DNA of 64,000 nt from Isoetes taiwanensis (Eukaryota; Streptophyta; Lycopodiopsida; Isoetales; Isoetaceae): assembly GCA_021234155.1 (NCBI GenBank), contig JAJEKV010000072.1:977918-1041917 (forward strand), written 5' to 3'. Below, piece by piece: positions 1-9,957 of this stretch. Made by a program: the position numbers and the translations under genes. The notes beneath the pieces were generated by a model. It had not been told where the DNA came from, did no database searches, and saw only the letters and a list, made by a program, of their open reading frames with translations. The first letter of the stretch is position 1, and every line of letters starts with the position of its first letter.

Positions 1-199
1 GTTTAAGGATGTGCAGGATTTAGGTTCGTAGGGGGTTAAGCTAAATATCTACCACGCAAAAGGGTGTGGGGATCCAGTTCGCGGCCAGCTAGTCTAGCTC
101 TGTTAATCAGATTTTCGCAGCTTTGTTCATCCGATTTCCCCAGGCCTAAGCATGAGTTTTGAAGGAATCTCAGGCCATCCTTCAGAGGTGGGCAGTATG
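1..199. other. Flank of Athila-like copy A1, no gene seen
   Basis: This is the sequence left of the first LTR. I see no reading frame or repeat that I recognise. The five bases before the LTR (GTATG) would be the left target-site duplication of copy A1, but this cannot be confirmed because the 3' LTR of that copy is absent. Confidence 0.5.
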
Positions 200-779
200 T
201 GTTAGCCCTGTACGTCCTGGTACAGGACTATTCATGCACACGACGGACCAGGCCAAGAACAAGGAGCAGACAGCCACGGTCAGTCGTCCAAGGCGCAGAA
301 GACCAAGCCGCAGCCAACCACGCAGTCAAAGCCTGCGACCGGGACCAAGAGGAAGCGCACAGAGAAATGACGCGTGGTCTCAGTCAGCGTCATTTCAGGG
401 TCTCAAGAGGCATCGCCAAAGATCCTACAAATCAGGCCTTCTTTCAAGGAGTCGGCACCGAGTTATCTCATTGTATCTGTATTGGGCCAAAGGCCGTTGT
501 ACTATATATAGCAGTAGATGTAGCCCTCACGGGCAGAAGAGTTTTGGGTCTCATCTCGTTTTTTCTGTTCTCTCTCATTTGGAGAGCTCATGTATTCTCA
601 TTGATATCAAGGAGTTCATTGCTTGACCATTGTTCTCTCATTGTGTTTCTGTTATCTCATTGTTTCCTCATTGTTCTTTTGCAAATCTCGCGTGACACAG
701 CTACCGGATCCTCCTGTTTGATCCACGGGTCCTCAAAGAGGGCTGTCTTGCAGGAGTCCCCGAACCCAGACCCCAAACA
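200..779 (+). repeat. 5' LTR of copy A1
   Basis: A 580-bp LTR with TG...CA ends (TGTTAG to AAACA). It matches the LTRs of A2 (32187-32775, 16897-17409) and A3 (54688-55260) in reverse complement. A TATA-like ACTATATATAGC lies near 496-510, as expected for the U3 promoter. Confidence 0.92.
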
Positions 780-799
780 CTGTCGCCGCTGTCGGGTCT
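780..799 (+). other. Primer-binding site, tRNA-Asp-like
   Basis: Directly after the LTR comes TGTCGCCGCTGTCGGGT. It resembles the tRNA-Asp-type site TGGCGCCGTTGCCGGGG used by Athila/Tat elements, matching at about 13 of 17 bases. The invariant TGG (complement of the CCA tail) reads TGT. A2 has the same TGT, so this is a family trait rather than a private mutation. Confidence 0.65.
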
Positions 800-826
800 G
801 ATTCGATTTTCCTTCATTCTGTTTCA

Positions 827-3090
827 ATGTCTGCACGAACTTTCACTCCAGAAGAGCTTCTTACCCAGACGGCGTCTCGCTTGGAGCGCCACCAACGACG
901 GGAAGTTGTTCGCAACATGTTTGGATCTGCTTATGACATTGAGGGAGGCCACATTCGCTCTAGGGCTCAGTCGGTGCCACCTACTCCTCGTGTCCTGTCT
1001 CGTCTCAGTTCCCCTCCTCAAGCGTGCAAACATTGCTCACAGCCTCAGTCACCTCATCACTATCAGGAGCCATATCCGGCTCAGCCTTCTCAACATTACT
1101 TTCATACCCCCGAGAATACCTACATCCATAATTCTTCGGGCCATACACCTCTGCCTTCACAACCATCATCTTCTCCGGGAGGACAGGGCTATCCACATGT
1201 TTCTTTTGCCCCTCCCCCTGTTTTCCCATTTCCTACCTCTCCTTCCTTTCAACAAACCCTCCCTGTTTACAACCTTACAGATCTCACAACCAATGACCAT
1301 GTACCTCAAGTACCTCCACCAAAGGAACCTCCCTTTGCACATCTTCAAAATCTTTCCGGCACTTTGCCACCTTCAGGCACGTTGCCACCCACCACGCAGC
1401 CTCAATATGCTCCTTATACACCGTCTGTTCAGGTCCAACCAAGCACTTTAACCTCTACCTTTCAGAACCTCAAGTTGACTTATCCGACCTTTGGCAACAC
1501 GAAAGGCAAACCTTTAGACCAAAGTGCTCAGGCCCACATGGAAGAGTTTGAGGCTCTGGCTGCCCTAAATGGTCATGCTCAGCCTCAACTCAAATTCCAC
1601 ATCTTTTCCACCACGTTGCGTGGCGCTCCTCATCAATGGCTCATGTCCAACAAAAGTCACTGGAAACAAGATTGGTCAGAAATAAAAACTGCTTTTCTTT
1701 CTCACTATGGTACCACGGATGATGATCAACTTCATCTCAAGCAACTCAATGACCTTCAACAAGCGCCCACGGAGTCCGCCAGGGATTTTGCGGATCGTCT
1801 TCATATACTGCTCAGCAAACGTAAGGAGTACCCAACACAGAGCCAGATTCTGGTCTGGTTTCTCCAGGGACTTCCTCCAGCTATCCGACTCATGACTGAA
1901 TACCTGCGCCCGAAGACTTTGGAGCAGGCTATCGACCTTGTCAATCACTCAGTCAATGTTTCCTCCCGTGGCGTGGCTCTTCAGGAGCTCTCATTCATTC
2001 CACCGGTCATGGTTCCTCAGACTACTGTTCAGCCTCCACACGCCAATCAGCAACGCAGTCAGATCTGGTGCCATCTCTGCAAATATCAAGGCCACTTGGC
2101 AAATGAGTGCAACTCCACCAATGGCCCACCTCATTGCAAACGCTGCAACATGTGTAATCATGCCACGGATGAGTGCACTCGCACTCATCCTACTCCTTTC
2201 AGACAGAAGATGGTTTATCAAGTCCAAACCAAACCTCAGCAACAATCGTCATATCAGCCGCAACAAATGCAGGCTCAACCGATTCCACAATATCAACAGT
2301 CTCAGCAACCACGGGGACCCAGCACTCGCCCCCCTTTTGATCCTTCTAAAGCTCAGTGTTATCACTGTCAAGAATAGGGTCATACCACCACGGCATGTCC
2401 TCAACTTCCTCAAGTTCAAGTTCAACTTCCAGGCACAAATCAGACCACATCCGTCCGCCTCACGGCTTATCAACTTTGGATTGCAAATGGCAAACAAGGC
2501 CCTCGTCCAGTTCTTCGGACACCACGTGTGCCTCAACAATCCAGGTATCAACCGGCTCCTGCAAATCAACCTCAGATGGATCAACAAGCACAGGAAGAAA
2601 TTTTCCAGGCTCTTAATCCTCCGATGACGGTAGATCAAATTGGGTCGGGTTGGTTTCCGCGCCCGCACCAGAAGCGTCCACCCCCTTCACCATTCTTCCT
2701 CATGGCACGCAACCTGCTTTTGCAGTAGACACGATCCCTCATGAAGAGGAAAAAAAGGTTCACTTTGCCCCTGACTTGGAGAAACTCATGCCTCATGTCA
2801 TGCCTAAAGTCCGACAAAGCATCCTGAACCTCATGCAAGCCTGCCGAGGCCGCCCGCGTTGGCTAATGTTCATGCCACCACCAGAGCTCAACAGCGTCAA
2901 GATACACCTTCCACATCTCAACCTCCACGCTCTCAGACATATCCGAATATTGCTGCAGAGGTGGAGCTTCTCAAAGAAGTTGTTGCTTCATTACCACGCA
3001 CTCCAGCTCCATTGGATCCAACTGATCCCTTTTCTCATGTGCCCCTGGAACTCCAAGAGGAGCTTGCAAAAATCAAAATTCCTTTAAGTT
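827..3090 (+). pseudogene. gag: gag of copy A1 (broken)
   Basis: Capsid/nucleocapsid precursor of the element. The start MSARTFTPEELL matches A2. A Pro/Gln-rich N-terminal third is followed by a retrotransposon gag core at about residues 230-390 (with LRGAPHQWL and ARDFADRLHIL). Two CCHC knuckles follow: CHLCKYQGHLANEC near 2069-2110 and CKRCNMCNHATDEC near 2135-2176. A third, CYHCQE-x-GHTTTAC, is cut by a TAG at 2375-2377 where A2 has Trp. Frameshifts follow between about 2450 and 3230. Three knuckles are more than the usual one or two in plant gags. Not functional here. Confidence 0.88.
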
Positions 3091-4048
3091 TGGCAACTAT
3101 ATTGAAACTGTGTCCAGCTCTCAAGGACCAGTTACCCCTTCCTACAGTTTTGGTTGGGGCAGTCGCTACCTCCACACCCACGGTACATGCCACGGTGGGC
3201 AATCAACGTGTCAATCATGTTCAAATTGATTGGGGGTAGTCTTTGTAAATCTCATCGGGATAAACTCTGAAAGCAAATGGGCATCCAACAACTCTATCGT
3301 GCCCCATATGACATCAAATTGGCTAATGCCATATCACGCGACCTCAAGGCGTCACGCCTCTTCTTCACATCAACATAGGCAATCTCAGATTCCCCTTGGA
3401 ATTTGGTGTTTGGAAAGCAGGAGAAGATCCAGGTGATTATGAAATGTTGGTCGGCAGACCTTTTCTCCGTCAGGCCAAGAGTATCCATTACTGGGCCACG
3501 GATCAGTTAGTCATCACAGATGGTCACTTCAATGCCACTATGGACTTGGAAACCGGCAAGATCATTTCGGTCGACAATGTTGAACCTTCTCTCTCAGACA
3601 CAGATTCTGAGGACGCACAGAACATTTATCAAGTTCAGGCTCCTCCTGCGAGTCTGCCTCTGTCATCCTACCCTGAATATGCTGATCCTTGGGGAGAGAT
3701 GACTCTTGATCAGGACCAGGCTATGGCTGCTTTGCTTGACCCCTACCTGGCTCCTTGCAATCGCATCCAACGTGTTGATCACTTTTCAAATGCAGAACTT
3801 CCTCCAGACACAGTTGATGTCCACGCCGTCATGAAGCAACCATTGCTTGATGACGCTCAACAACCACTCTTCTTCACCATGCAGAATGCAACTCATCCTG
3901 TTCTGTTTCAACTTCCTGCTCATGTTGTTCAAGACACGGAAGTTATCCCACATATTCAGACTCCAGAAGTGGAGATCGTGGATGTTGGCAACAATCAGCC
4001 AGTCCGCCTTGCTGCAAATCTCCCGACCCCCTATCGCAAACGGGCCAT
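3091..4048 (+). pseudogene. Protease and linker of copy A1 (broken)
   Basis: Aspartic protease region. The catalytic segment around 3219-3240 is damaged: the frame reads D-W-G-stop where A2 reads IDGGSAVN. Downstream the frame 3396-4048 stays open and carries the conserved GDYEMLVGRPFLRQAKSIHY block, then an acidic linker of about 180 residues leading into RT. The frame runs into the chromodomain element at 4049, and its continuation is found at 9958 after the insertion (A-I joined to T-L-F-K-K). Confidence 0.8.
4044..4048 (+). repeat. Target-site duplication GCCAT (left)
   Basis: GCCAT stands directly before the left LTR of the chromodomain element and again at 9953-9957 directly after its right LTR. 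Removing the element and one TSD restores the host frame, which matches A2. Confidence 0.95.
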
Positions 4049-4546
4049 TGTGACGACCATACGGATATTCGTATCATACGAACATTATACTCCTATGTAC
4101 AAAAGATGGTTGTCACACGGATGCAAAAGAGTAGTTGCACAAGACAGGGTTTGAACTCGCAACCTTCCAGTTGCGAGTCACACACCCTTGTTGAAGACAT
4201 TCCTTCACGTCTTCCTTATATGTGGAACTATCTCCAGAAGGTTCTAGAATGTTCTAGAACCTAAATGCATGCACGACACTTGGCGCGATCTCATCCATTG
4301 GAGTGGCGCGATCCTGACCGTTGGTCTAAATATATAAGGAGGCACCTCCTTCTTGTCAAACCATTCCGGTTCAATGCCAGTCTTGAGCCTTCTAGGCATC
4401 TATCTTGTATTCCTGCTTACCTTCGGGCTATTGTATTATTGATTCCTGTTCATATATCAGATTCTTTGCCGATCTTGGCATATTTCTTCCGTATTTCTTG
4501 CGTATTTTCCACGTATTTTCCTTGTTTTTCAAGTAGGTTCATGACA
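4049..4546 (+). repeat. 5' LTR of the chromodomain element
   Basis: A 498-bp LTR, TGTGACGACC to TTCATGACA. A TATA motif (AAATATATAAGG) lies near 4327-4340. It is 22 bp shorter than the right LTR because of one deletion near 4190, which removes an A-box-like segment of a tRNA-like sequence. Confidence 0.95.
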
Positions 4547-4628
4547 GTTTGAACCGGAATCCCTTACCGGTTCTTGTTTGCTCTGATCCTAAGCATCTTT
4601 TTTGTTCATATTTGGTGATTTTATATCT

Positions 4629-5510
4629 ATGGAGGAGGTTCCGACTTTATTACAACAGTCCGGCTGACTTGTTCAAGTATGCCGCCAGATTCGCGGTGGA
4701 CAATAAAGAGCTTAAGGAACGCGTATTGCTTCACATGAATCGCTTCTAGCTTCGATTGAGGCTATCGAGCCTAAGATCAGGCTGCCAGAAGAAGTTTGAC
4801 GGCACTTCGGTCCAAGCTCTCCGCGGTTTTTGAATCGAGTCGGGCTTGTGATTCACTCCATCCTCATAGATATCCCACGCTCAAGAACAAGTGGGGCTGA
4901 TTGGTTCTCTTCTCCGCCGGGGCCAACTCTAAGTTGGTTTGCTCCTTTATTGGAGAAAGGAGCCCCGAGTTGCAAGATTTTCTTTGCTTTCAACTGCCGA
5001 ACTTCGAAGCATGATTTGGAGACACCGTCGTCGGCGCCACAGCCATCCACAAAACTTTGCAACTTAAGGCAAGGCTCTACGCCCGACCGGTATATGCATC
5101 AGAATTTCGTCAAATTGCGATAGAATCTTTGCACGGGATGATATTGCGCCGAGATTGTTTCGAAGGGGGTTCGAGAGGATGTCAAAGATATGTTGTTGTC
5201 TATGGAGGATCCCGAGTTTGGAAGAAGCCATCAGATTTGCGGTTCGATGTGATAATCGGCTCTTGAGCGTAGGCAAGAGAGACGTGGTCAGGTCTTTTCA
5301 ATTACACAAAAGCCTATAGCTCGCCTTCCCGGCCTTATCGTAGAATCTAGCGATCCTGGACTGAGCCTATCATTGTGTCCGGGCGATTCGAGGACCCTTA
5401 TCTGCCGTAGAAGCGGCGTCGGAGAGAGGCTAATCTTTGCCTCTACTTTTTGTGGAGGAGCTGGTCATATCGCTCGTGGATGCCATGTGAAGCGCTGAAT
5501 CGGTCGGGAA
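4629..5510 (+). pseudogene. gag: gag of the chromodomain element (broken)
   Basis: Begins with ATGGAGGAGGTTCCG near 4629 but hits stops within a few codons. Gag-like segments can be read in changing frames: a core around 4870-5260, then CGGAGHIARGC near 5450-5490, the remains of a CCHC knuckle whose first cysteine pair is disturbed. Frame changes occur several times per kilobase. Confidence 0.6.
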
Positions 5511-5579
5511 AACTTGGGGGCGGTCAGAGTAATAGGAGTCTCGTCGGGCCGCCTTTTCTCGAACTCCTTCCACATTTCG

Positions 5580-5762
5580 ACATGTTTATTCCATCGGATA
5601 AAGATTGACAAGGCATTCTTTATCCCTATATCATTGAAATCGGTTGGAGAATTGCACGTGTTGGCGCAACTTGATTGTGGTGCAAATGCTTGCTTTATGG
5701 ATAGTGCATTAGCCCGATGCACGCCATCCCTAGAAGCAAGGTTGAGCATCTTGCTTACGTGA
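5580..5762 (+). pseudogene. Protease remnant of the chromodomain element
   Basis: A short open stretch with LHVLAQLDCGANACFMD. The aspartic protease triad, usually D-S/T-G-A in this family, reads D-C-G-A. It lies between the gag knuckle and RT, the expected place. Confidence 0.55.
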
Positions 5763-6119
5763 AGTGATTGATGCGGTGAGATCTCCTCGGGTGCGATCCG
5801 CGAATATCTTTAGCACCTCTTCGGGTTTTGTTCGGGAGTTTCTTGTAGTATTTCCTTCAATCTCATTGCTAGCCCTCATGCGCCAATAGTCTTGGGTGCA
5901 TACGGCTCGAGCTACATAACCCGCAGATTGATTGGCGTACTAGATCATTTCGATTTCTTTGGTTCTAGCTCTAGTTCGGTTCATCTGCCCGGATCAAGTC
6001 TCTACACCAACATCGACTTGATCCGTGCGTGTCGTGGGCCCCTCTCGTCCCTTCTTGTTCCATGTTACGATCCGCCTCTTGCCTCGCTCCGGTTCATGCC
6101 CCAGTTCTGATCATATTCG

Positions 6120-7650
6120 ATGATGTCCCAACTCCGGCTCCGGTTTACGCTCCGGTTACGGTTCCCTGTTCTGCTCCAGTTCTTGCCCCGTCTCTATTTA
6201 CGCTCCGGTTCTTGCTCCGGTCCACATTTCTGCTCGGTTATGGATCCAGTTCCTGCTCACGTTCCTGTTCCTGCTCATGTTCTTGCTCCTGCTTTTGTAG
6301 AGGCTTCTTCATGCCCTCAGTTTCGTATCTCGAAGATTTCTCTTCGCAAGTTCGATAAATCTAGAAGGCAAGATCCCAGTTCAGTATTTGCCATCCAGGT
6401 TCACCCGTCGACTAGCTCGGTACCAGCGAAGCCTGCTCCAAGGCTCCCTGATAAATATGGCGATTTTTCTGATGTTTTTGATAAAGTCAAGGCCAGTAAA
6501 CTCCCAGAGCATCGTCCATATGATTGTCCTATTGATTTGCAGCCGGGGACGATGCCGCCATATGGTCTGATATATGGTCTCTCTCCTGCTGAGTTGAAGG
6601 TTTTGCGGGATTATATTGAAGAGAATCTAGCCCTGGCTTCATTCGACATTCTCAGTCCCCTGCTGGAGCGCCTATCTTCTTTGTCAAAAAGAAGGATGGT
6701 TCGTTGCGTCTGGTCGTTGATTATCGTGGCCTCAATAAAATCACAGTGCCGAATCGGTATCCGCTTCCTCTGATCCCAGAGTTGTTGGAGCGACTTCAAG
6801 GTGCGCATTATTTTACGAAGATTGATCTTCGGGGTGCCTACAATCTTATTCAGATCCGGGAGGGTGATGAGTGGAAAACAACTTTTCGTACTCGGTATGG
6901 CCATTTCGAGTATACAGTTATGCCGTTTGGACTTACCAATGCCTCGACAGTATTCCAGTATATGGCCAATGATGTTTTTCGAGAGTTCTTAGACACTTTT
7001 GTTATCATCTATCTGGATGATATTCTTGTTTATTCTAAGACTCTCGAAGAACATGAGAGGCATGTTCGACATGTCCTTCACAAGCTTCGTGAGCATGGGT
7101 TATATGCCAAACTTGAGAAGTGTCAGTTCGAGCAGGATAATGTGGAGTTCCTTGGCTATCACATCACTCCACATGGAGTCTCTATGGACCCCGAAAATGT
7201 TAGCACTGTTTTGCAGTGGCAAACACCTTCATCCGTTCGAGATGTTCAATGTTTTCTTGGGTTTGCCAATTTCTATCGGCGTTTCATCTGGGATTATTCG
7301 GAGATTGCTCTTCCTTTGACACGCCTCACGGTCAAGGACGTGCCATTTGAATGGACTGTGGAAGCAGAATCTGCTTTTGTTACCCTGAAGCATGCCTTTA
7401 CCACGGCACCAGTTCTTCCTCATGCAGATCCTTTGCGCCCATATGTTGTCGAAGCAGATGCTTCTGATTTTGCACTTGGTGGGATCCTGTCACAGGAGGG
7501 GGATGACCATGAATTGCATCCAATCGCCTATCACTCACGAAAGTTTCAGGCTGCTGAAATCAACTATCCCATTTATGACAAGGAGTTGTTGGCGATAGTG
7601 GATTCTTTTGAGGAGTGGAGACGTTTTCCTGGAGGGATCTCCTTATAAAG
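6120..7650 (+). pseudogene. pol: RT and RNase H start of the chromodomain element (broken)
   Basis: Reverse transcriptase begins around 6430 with LPEHRPYDCPIDL and shifts frame near 6630-6700. It then runs open from 6704: LVVDYRGLNKITV, FTKIDLRGAYN, VMPFGLTNA, then the active site IIYLDDILVYSK at 7002-7036. The RNase H start EADASDFALGGIL lies near 7450-7490. The frame breaks again near 7630 (EWRRF), where the peptide continues in the frame used from 7608 on. Before RT there is a repetitive stretch rich in GTTCCTGCTCC-like words (6130-6300). Confidence 0.88.
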
Positions 7651-8800
7651 TCACAGTCTACACAGATCACCAAAATCTTGAATATTTTCAGTCTGCTCGA
7701 GTGCTCAACCGTCGCCAGGCCCGGTGGCATACTCAAGTATTATCCCGGATTGATTTTGTGATCAAGTACCGTCATGGATCCCTCCAAGGAAAGCATGATG
7801 CCTTGTCTCGACGCTCCTACCTAGAGCCCAAACTAGGTGATCCTGCATATGATCAGCACTCACATGTTATTTTAGGGCCTGATCGGTTCCAGCTTATGGC
7901 TATCACTTTGTTCGAGAGGCCTCATGATACAGTCTTGTTGGAGTCTGTTCGAGCATCTCTGCCCTCCAATCCATTGGCTCAAGATGTATTCTCACACATT
8001 GGCGCTGCATCATCTTCTCAGCAGATGGGATCAGACTATGAGCATTTTGAGGTTCGCGATGGACTCCTGCTCCATGATGGGCTTCTATATGTGCCAGATG
8101 GTGCTTCTAGGCTTCAGGTTCTTCAGGCTTGCCATGATTCACCTATGGCCGGACATTTTGGAGTAGCCAAGACTCTTGAACTTATTAGTCGAGAGTATTG
8201 GTGGCCAGGTCTTCGTCGCTCTGTTGAAGCTTTTATTCGATCCTGTGACATCTGCTGTCGAGCCAAGGTTCCAAGGCATCTTCCTCATGGCCTGCTTCAG
8301 CCTTTACCAGTTCCAGCCAGCCCTTGGAAGAGTATTTCAGTGGATTTTATTGTCGAGCTTCCATCCTCCCAAGGCCATGATGCCATCCTTGTTGTTGTTG
8401 ACCGTTTTTTCAAGATGGCACATTTCATTCCTTGCAGCACTTCTATCTCTAGTGAAGCCATAGCGGTTCTCTTGCTTCGAGAGGTGGTTCGACTCCATGG
8501 CTTTCCAGATAACATTGTCAGTGACCATGGCCCTCAATTTGTTGCCGCTTTTGGAAGCGTCTATTGCAACTCTTGCATGTGGAACGTTAAGCTCTCTTTT
8601 CGACATCATCCCGACCAATGGGCGGGTGGAGCACACTAATCAAACCCTTGAGCGATATTTGCGATGCTTCATCAATTATCGGCAGGATGACTGGGTTGAT
8701 TGGCTACCGCGAGAATTTGCTTATAATAATTACGTCCATGCCTCCACAGGCGGACTTCGCTTCTTTATTAATTTTGGCATGCATCCCCGTGGTCTTTGAT
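7608..8800 (+). pseudogene. pol: RNase H end and integrase of the chromodomain element (broken)
   Basis: RNase H continues with VYTDHQNLEYF and ends with KHDALSRR. The integrase zinc finger is visible as H...H in ACHDSPMAGHFG and CDICC near 8128-8255. The D,D,E core shows SVDFI (about 8338), IVSDHGPQF (about 8516) and E in NGRVEHTNQTLE (about 8617). The frame shifts between 8560 and 8630, between the second Asp and the Glu, so no enzyme can be made. Confidence 0.87.
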
Positions 8801-9437
8801 TGCTCCCGGATATGACTTCGGTCAATCCCGGTCGCCGGGACAGCTCGAAGCTCCCACTTTGCCGGGGATGATCTTCAACACCATCTTCCGCAGCCCAAGC
8901 ACGTTATCGTCATCATGCGGTCAGCATCGTCGGGACACTCCTCATTTTGCGGTTGGTGATCTTGTTTGGCTCTTTAATGGATTTGCCGACAAAGCTTCCC
9001 CTTGTAACAAGCTCGACTACCAGCGCTTAGGTCCCTATCGGATCATTGAACGAGTTGGTGATGCTGCTTTCCGTCTGGAGCTTCCGCCATCAATCCGGCT
9101 TTACCCAGTGTTTCGTGTGTCTTTGTTAGAACCCTATATGGCGAATCCATTTCCGGATCGAGTACCTCCACCTCCACCACCAGTCGAGATTGATGATCAT
9201 GAGGAGTTCGAGGTTCGAAAGATTCTGGACTCCAAGTTTCTTCGTCGACGATTGTATTACTTTGTCGATTGGGAAGGTTACTCGCCAAGTGACAGAACCT
9301 GGGAGCCTGCCGAGAATTTGACTAATGCACTTGACAAAATTGCGGAGTTTCACCGACGTTACCCGTATAAGCCAAGTCTGAGTACTCCGGCCCCAGCTTC
9401 GAGGACTCGTCGCCATCGTAGGAGGAGGATGGTGTGA
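8796..9437 (+). pseudogene. Integrase C-terminus with chromodomain
   Basis: Open for 213 codons. It holds GDLVWLFNGFADKASP, then LGPYRIIERVGDAAF (GPY-type module, about 9025-9070). Near 9183-9370 is a chromodomain: EEFEVRKILDSKFLRRRLYY, VDWEGYSPSDRTWEPAENL. The aromatic cage positions (F, Y/W, W) are present. Chromodomains on integrases direct insertion into particular chromatin. The stop overlaps the first bases of the right LTR. Confidence 0.9.
9420..9432 (+). other. Polypurine tract of the chromodomain element
   Basis: AGGAGGAGGATGG stands directly before the right LTR (start 9433) and would prime plus-strand DNA synthesis. Confidence 0.75.
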
Positions 9438-9952
9438 CGACTATACGAATATTCGTATCATACGAACATTATACTCCTATGTACAAAAGATGGTCGTCAC
9501 ACGGATGCAAAAGAGTAGTTGCACAAGACAGGGTTTTAACTCGCAAGCTTCCAGTTGCGAGTCATACACCCTTGCCAAGTGCGCTACCAATATTTGTTGA
9601 AGACATTCCTTCACGTCTTCCTCATATGTGGGACTATCTCCAGAAGGTTCTAGAATGTTCTAGAACCTAAATGCATGCACGACACTTGGCGCGATCTCAT
9701 CCATTGGAGTGGCACGATCCTGGTCGTTGGTCTAAATATATAAGGAGGCACCTCCTTCTTGTCAAACCATTCCGGTTCAACGACAGTCTTGAGCCTTCTA
9801 GGCATCTGTCTTGTATTCCTGCTTGCCTTCGGGCTATTGTATTATTGATTCCTGTTCATATATCAGATTCTTTGCCGATCTTGATGTATTCCTTCCGTAT
9901 TTCTTGCGTATTTTCCACGTATTTTCCTTGTTTTTCAAGTAGGTTCATGACA
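9433..9952 (+). repeat. 3' LTR of the chromodomain element
   Basis: A 520-bp LTR, TGTGACGACT to TTCATGACA, followed by the TSD GCCAT at 9953-9957. It keeps 22 bp lost from the left LTR. The TATA motif is near 9731-9745. Confidence 0.95.
9530..9591 (-). other. tRNA-like segment inside the LTR, antisense
   Basis: On the minus strand this reads TAGCGCACTTGG (9586-9575), which fits the Pol III A box. About 45 bp further is a B-box region, degenerate here (GTTAAAACC). The left LTR keeps the better B box (GTTCAAACC, minus strand, 4156-4148) but has lost the A box by deletion. The segment looks like a tRNA body captured in the ancestral LTR. It has no clean acceptor stem, so it is not called as a tRNA gene. 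Confidence 0.5.
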
Positions 9953-9957
9953 GCCAT

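Larger units (their letters stand above)
4049..9952 (+). mobile_element. Chromodomain Ty3/gypsy element (chromovirus), 5.9 kb, degenerate
   Basis: A complete but dead element between two LTRs with 5-bp TSD. Its order is gag with one CCHC knuckle, protease, RT (YLDD), RNase H, integrase, GPY-type module and C-terminal chromodomain. It inserted in the protease-RT linker of copy A1 and is therefore younger than A1. Coding is broken by many frameshifts. No initiator-Met primer site follows the left LTR (the sequence begins GTTTGAACCGG), so the primer is unclear. Confidence 0.93.

Noticed and set aside
199..801. 200-codon and 155-codon frames over the first LTR
   Set aside because: They cover LTR sequence and are not kept in the other LTR copies.
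9530..9591. Functional tRNA gene
   Set aside because: No acceptor stem or proper T stem, and one control box decayed in each LTR.
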